A DNA stretch of 64,000 bases, taken from positions 62,001-126,000 of the forward strand of contig NZ_BBLV01000004.1 of NCBI RefSeq assembly GCF_000971115.1, written 5' to 3'. The position numbers and the translations under genes were made by a program. Below the pieces are notes generated by a model. The model ran no database searches and was not told where the DNA came from. It saw only the letters and a program-made list of their open reading frames with translations. Positions 61,486-64,000 of the stretch are shown piece by piece. Source of the stretch: Demequina gelatinilytica (GTDB lineage: Bacteria > Actinomycetota > Actinomycetes > Actinomycetales > Demequinaceae). The first letter of the stretch is position 1. Every line of letters begins with the position of its first letter.

Positions 61486-62798
61486 CAGACCGTCTTCGCT
61501 CCCACGGAGTCCAGGATGATCTCGCGCGTCGCGGAGCCGCCCGGCGTGATGTCGAGCGTGCCGGCGCCGTCGCACGCCTCGGCCAGCGCCGCGATGCCGC
61601 GCGGCATCCGGTCCTCGGTCTCGGTGTGCAGCGTCATGATGACGTCGCCCTCCTTGACCGTGTCGCCGACCACCTTGTGCAGGTAGACGCCCGCGGACAC
61701 CTGGACCGGGTCCTCCTTGCGTGCACGACCGGCGCCCAGGCGCCACGCCGCGACGCCCACGCCGAGCGCGTCCATGCGCGTGATGACGCCGTCGCGGTCC
61801 GCGCGGACCTCCTCGACATGCGGGGCCTCCGGCATGACGGCATCCACATCGCCGCCCTGTGCCGCGATCATGCGCCGCCACGCGTCCATGGCCCGTCCGT
61901 CGCGGAGCGCGTCGGCCGGGTCGATGTCGGTGACGCCCGCACCCGCGAGCATCTCCCGCGCCAGCGCGACGGTGAGCTCGACTACGTCCGCGGGCCCGCC
62001 ACCGGCGAGCACCTCGAGCGACTCCGTCACCTCGAGCCCGTTGCCGATGCCGCGGCCCAGCGGGGTCGACATGTCCGTGAGCAGCGCAGACGTCACCACG
62101 CCCGCGTCGGTGCCCAGGTCGACCATGGTCCGCGCGAGCTCGCGCGCCTGGTCGATGTCCTTCATGAAGGCGCCCGTGCCGACCTTGACGTCGAGCACCA
62201 GCACGCCGGTGCCCTCCGCGATCTTCTTGGACATGATGGACGATGCGATGAGCGGGATGGCCTCGACCGTCCCGGTGACGTCGCGCAGCGCGTACAGCTT
62301 CTTGTCGGCGGGCGCGAGACCCGACCCGGCCGCGCAGATCACGGCGCCCACATCCTCGAGCTGGCGCAGCATCTCCTCGTTGGAGACGTCCGCGCGCCAC
62401 CCGGGGATGGACTCGAGCTTGTCGAGCGTGCCTCCCGTGTGGCCCAGGCCACGCCCGGACAGCTGGGGCACCGCGACACCGCATGCGGCGACCAGCGGCG
62501 CGAGCGGGAGCGTGATCTTGTCCCCCACGCCGCCCGTCGAGTGCTTGTCGGCCGTGGGACGCGACAGGCCTGAGAAGTCGAGCCGCTCGCCGGTCGCGAT
62601 CATCGCCGCGGTCCAGCGCGCGATCTCCTCGCGCGACATGCCGCGCTGGAGGATCGCCATCGCGAGCGAGCTCATCTGCTCGTCGGCGACCACGCCGCGC
62701 GTGTAGGCGTCGACCACCCAGTCGATCTGGTCGTGGGACAGGGTGCCGCCGTCCCGCTTGACGCGGATGACGTCGACGGCGTCGTGGCGCTCGGCCAT
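61485..62798 (-). CDS. deoA: Thymidine phosphorylase
   Basis: 437 residues. The family signature SGRGLGHTGGTLDKLESIPG, the phosphate region KHSTGGVGDKITLPLAPLVAACG and LDVKVGTGAFMK are complete, with the C-terminal PYNP domain (ITRMDALGVGVAAWRLGAGRARKEDPV). It converts thymidine or deoxyuridine to base and deoxyribose-1-phosphate, which the mutase and DeoC use. The start follows the cdd stop directly, and the stop overlaps the next gene. Confidence 0.96.
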   Translation of the reverse strand: MAERHDAVDVIRVKRDGGTLSHDQIDWVVDAYTRGVVADEQMSSLAMAILQRGMSREEIARWTAAMIATGERLDFSGLSRPTADKHSTGGVGDKITLPLAPLVAACGVAVPQLSGRGLGHTGGTLDKLESIPGWRADVSNEEMLRQLEDVGAVICAAGSGLAPADKKLYALRDVTGTVEAIPLIASSIMSKKIAEGTGVLVLDVKVGTGAFMKDIDQARELARTMVDLGTDAGVVTSALLTDMSTPLGRGIGNGLEVTESLEVLAGGGPADVVELTVALAREMLAGAGVTDIDPADALRDGRAMDAWRRMIAAQGGDVDAVMPEAPHVEEVRADRDGVITRMDALGVGVAAWRLGAGRARKEDPVQVSAGVYLHKVVGDTVKEGDVIMTLHTETEDRMPRGIAALAEACDGAGTLDITPGGSATREIILDSVGAKTV

Positions 62799-63194
62799 TC
62801 AGCCCTCCTCGAGGTGCTGGGGCCCGAAGGCCCACGGAAGAAGATCGTCCAGGGTCAGGGTGCGGTCGGGGCCGTCGATGAGCAGCCCCGGTCCCCCGAA
62901 CTCGTACAGCAGCTGGCGGCATCGGCCGCACGGCTGCAGCGGCGCACCCGCCGCGTCGACGCACGCGAACGCCACCAGGCGGCTTCCGAGCGCGTCCGTG
63001 TGGAGCTTCGACACCAGCGCGCACTCGGCGCACAGCGTCAGGCCGTAGCTCGCGTTCTCGACGTTCGCGCCGGTGACCACCTCGCCGGTGTCCGTCAGCG
63101 CGGCGGCGCCCACCCGGTACTTGGAGTACGGCACGTACGCGCGCTCGCTCGCCTGCCTCGCGCGTGCGCGGAGCATGTCCCAGTCGACGTCCAT
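62799..63194 (-). CDS. cdd: Cytidine deaminase
   Basis: 131 residues, the tetrameric short form. Zinc ligands: NVENASYGLTLCAECALVSKL (Cys in the TLCAE motif with the catalytic Glu) and PCGRCRQLLYEF (two Cys). It converts cytidine/deoxycytidine to uridine/deoxyuridine. The ATG at 63194 lies 4 bp after the permease stop, and deoA follows without gap, so uptake, deamination and phosphorolysis are one operon. Confidence 0.95.
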   Translation of the reverse strand: MDVDWDMLRARARQASERAYVPYSKYRVGAAALTDTGEVVTGANVENASYGLTLCAECALVSKLHTDALGSRLVAFACVDAAGAPLQPCGRCRQLLYEFGGPGLLIDGPDRTLTLDDLLPWAFGPQHLEEG

Positions 63195-63198
63195 GGTC

Positions 63199-64000
63199 CT
63201 ACTTCTTGTACGGGATGCCCTCGGCGGCCGGCGGGCGCGCGTGCCCCACCAGGCCGGCGACGGCGAAGATGGTCGCGATGTACGGGAACATCGCCAGGAA
63301 CTGCGACGGGATGGGCGAGCCGATCGCGCCGAGCTGCGCGCGCAGCGCGTCCGCGAAGCCGAAGAGCAGCGCGGCGGCAAGGGCGCCGCGCGGGCTCCAC
63401 CGGCCGAGGATCATCGCGGCGAGCGCGATGTAGCCCTTGCCCGACGTCATCTCCTTGCCGAACGCCAGGCCCGAGGCGACGGTGAAGAACGCGCCGCCCA
63501 GGCCCGCGATCGCGCCGCCGAGCACCGTGTTGCGCACGCGCGTGCGGTTGACGTTGATGCCCACCGTGTCGGCGGCCTTCGGGTGCTCGCCGACGGCGCG
63601 GACGCGCAGGCCCCAGCGCGACTTGAACAGCATCACCTGCAGGACCGCGACGGTCACGTACAGGATGTAGACCAGCAGGTTCTGGTTGAACAGCACCGGG
63701 CCCAGGACGGGGATGGACGACAGCAGCGGGATGGGCAGCTTGGCCATGCCGAGCGCCTGGTTGAGGTCGCCGTTCTCCGTCATCACGGTGGAGAAGAAGA
63801 AGCTGGTGAGTCCCACGACCAGCATGTTGAGCACCACGCCCACGACGATCTGGTTGACCCAGTACTTGGTCGCGAAGATCGCGAGCAGCAGGCCCACCAG
63901 CGCACCCGCGATGGGCGCCGCGATGAGGCCCACATAGGCGTTGCCGACCATCGACGCCACCAGCGCCGCGAGGAACGCGCCGGCCAGCAGCTGACCCTCG
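63199..64000 (-). CDS. Nucleoside-type ABC transporter permease, N-terminus outside window
   Basis: At least 267 residues; the frame is open to the right edge, so the 5' part is missing. The sequence GQLLAGAFLAALVASMVGNAYVGLIAAPIAGALVGLLLA and the later KSRWGLRVRAVGEHPKAADTVGINVNRTR (the EAA-like loop) match BmpC/NupQ/YufQ permeases that import purine and pyrimidine nucleosides. At least six hydrophobic segments are visible. First gene seen of the cdd-deoA operon; the ATPase, second permease and lipoprotein are presumably outside. Confidence 0.9.
   Translation of the reverse strand, partial: EGQLLAGAFLAALVASMVGNAYVGLIAAPIAGALVGLLLAIFATKYWVNQIVVGVVLNMLVVGLTSFFFSTVMTENGDLNQALGMAKLPIPLLSSIPVLGPVLFNQNLLVYILYVTVAVLQVMLFKSRWGLRVRAVGEHPKAADTVGINVNRTRVRNTVLGGAIAGLGGAFFTVASGLAFGKEMTSGKGYIALAAMILGRWSPRGALAAALLFGFADALRAQLGAIGSPIPSQFLAMFPYIATIFAVAGLVGHARPPAAEGIPYKK

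Overview
This 64 kb window is very GC-rich (roughly 70-72% by eye). It comes from a Gram-positive actinobacterium, most likely a Micrococcales member near the Cellulomonadaceae/Demequinaceae; the rank is inference. Supporting evidence is the birA-accD-accE and maf-accA3 acyl-CoA carboxylase genes, a DtxR/IdeR-type iron box, an FAD quinone reductase of the LpdA type, Tad pilus genes of actinobacterial layout, and many start codons preceded at 6-7 nt by a TANNNT -10 box (leaderless transcripts). Anaerobic pyruvate formate-lyase suggests a facultative anaerobe.

Layout. 1-9.4 kb: amine/omega-amino-acid catabolism (two class III aminotransferases, MmsA, FAD amine oxidase, semialdehyde dehydrogenase, cupin, PQ-loop membrane protein) with a PucR regulator. 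9.4-12.7 kb: pflB and its activase. 12.8-17.2 kb: a compact Tad/Flp pilus operon. 17.3-18.2 kb: a secreted, possibly toxic protein overlapped by a small cytosolic partner. 18.3-23.7 kb: HMCES/YedK, UDP-galactopyranose mutase, and an Agr-like LytTR/GHKL two-component pair in an operon with an esterase lipoprotein. 23.7-34.4 kb: a saccharolytic block with three family 3 glycosidases (one circularly permuted and anchored at both ends), a small lipoprotein, a GtrA-like protein and a glycosyltransferase.

34.7-46.6 kb: birA, accD, accE, then a stretch with two DUF218 proteins, feoABC, two MarR regulators and a drug exporter, then maf and accA3. 46.8-50.3 kb: efeUOB, the second iron importer. 50.4-52.6 kb: an accessory module of a putative membrane-anchored toxin, a putative immunity protein and a tiny subtilisin-like lipoprotein. 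52.7-54 kb: PadR and its membrane partner. 54-64 kb: lpdA, then nucleoside salvage (pnp, phosphopentose/hexose mutase, deoC, add, deoA, cdd, a nucleoside-type ABC permease), interrupted by a guanidine exporter under a guanidine-III riboswitch.

The salvage genes form one pathway: cytidine deamination, pyrimidine and purine nucleoside phosphorolysis, pentose phosphate isomerisation and deoxyribose-phosphate cleavage. Feo and Efe provide two independent routes for iron.

Most notable beyond genes: a 10-mer, GGACGATGCG, occurs at least 23 times on both strands, far above base-composition expectation; a palindromic intergenic element family sits between convergent genes at 19.0 and 58.0 kb; and several operators are near-perfect inverted repeats. 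No rRNA, tRNA, CRISPR array, transposase or phage gene was seen.
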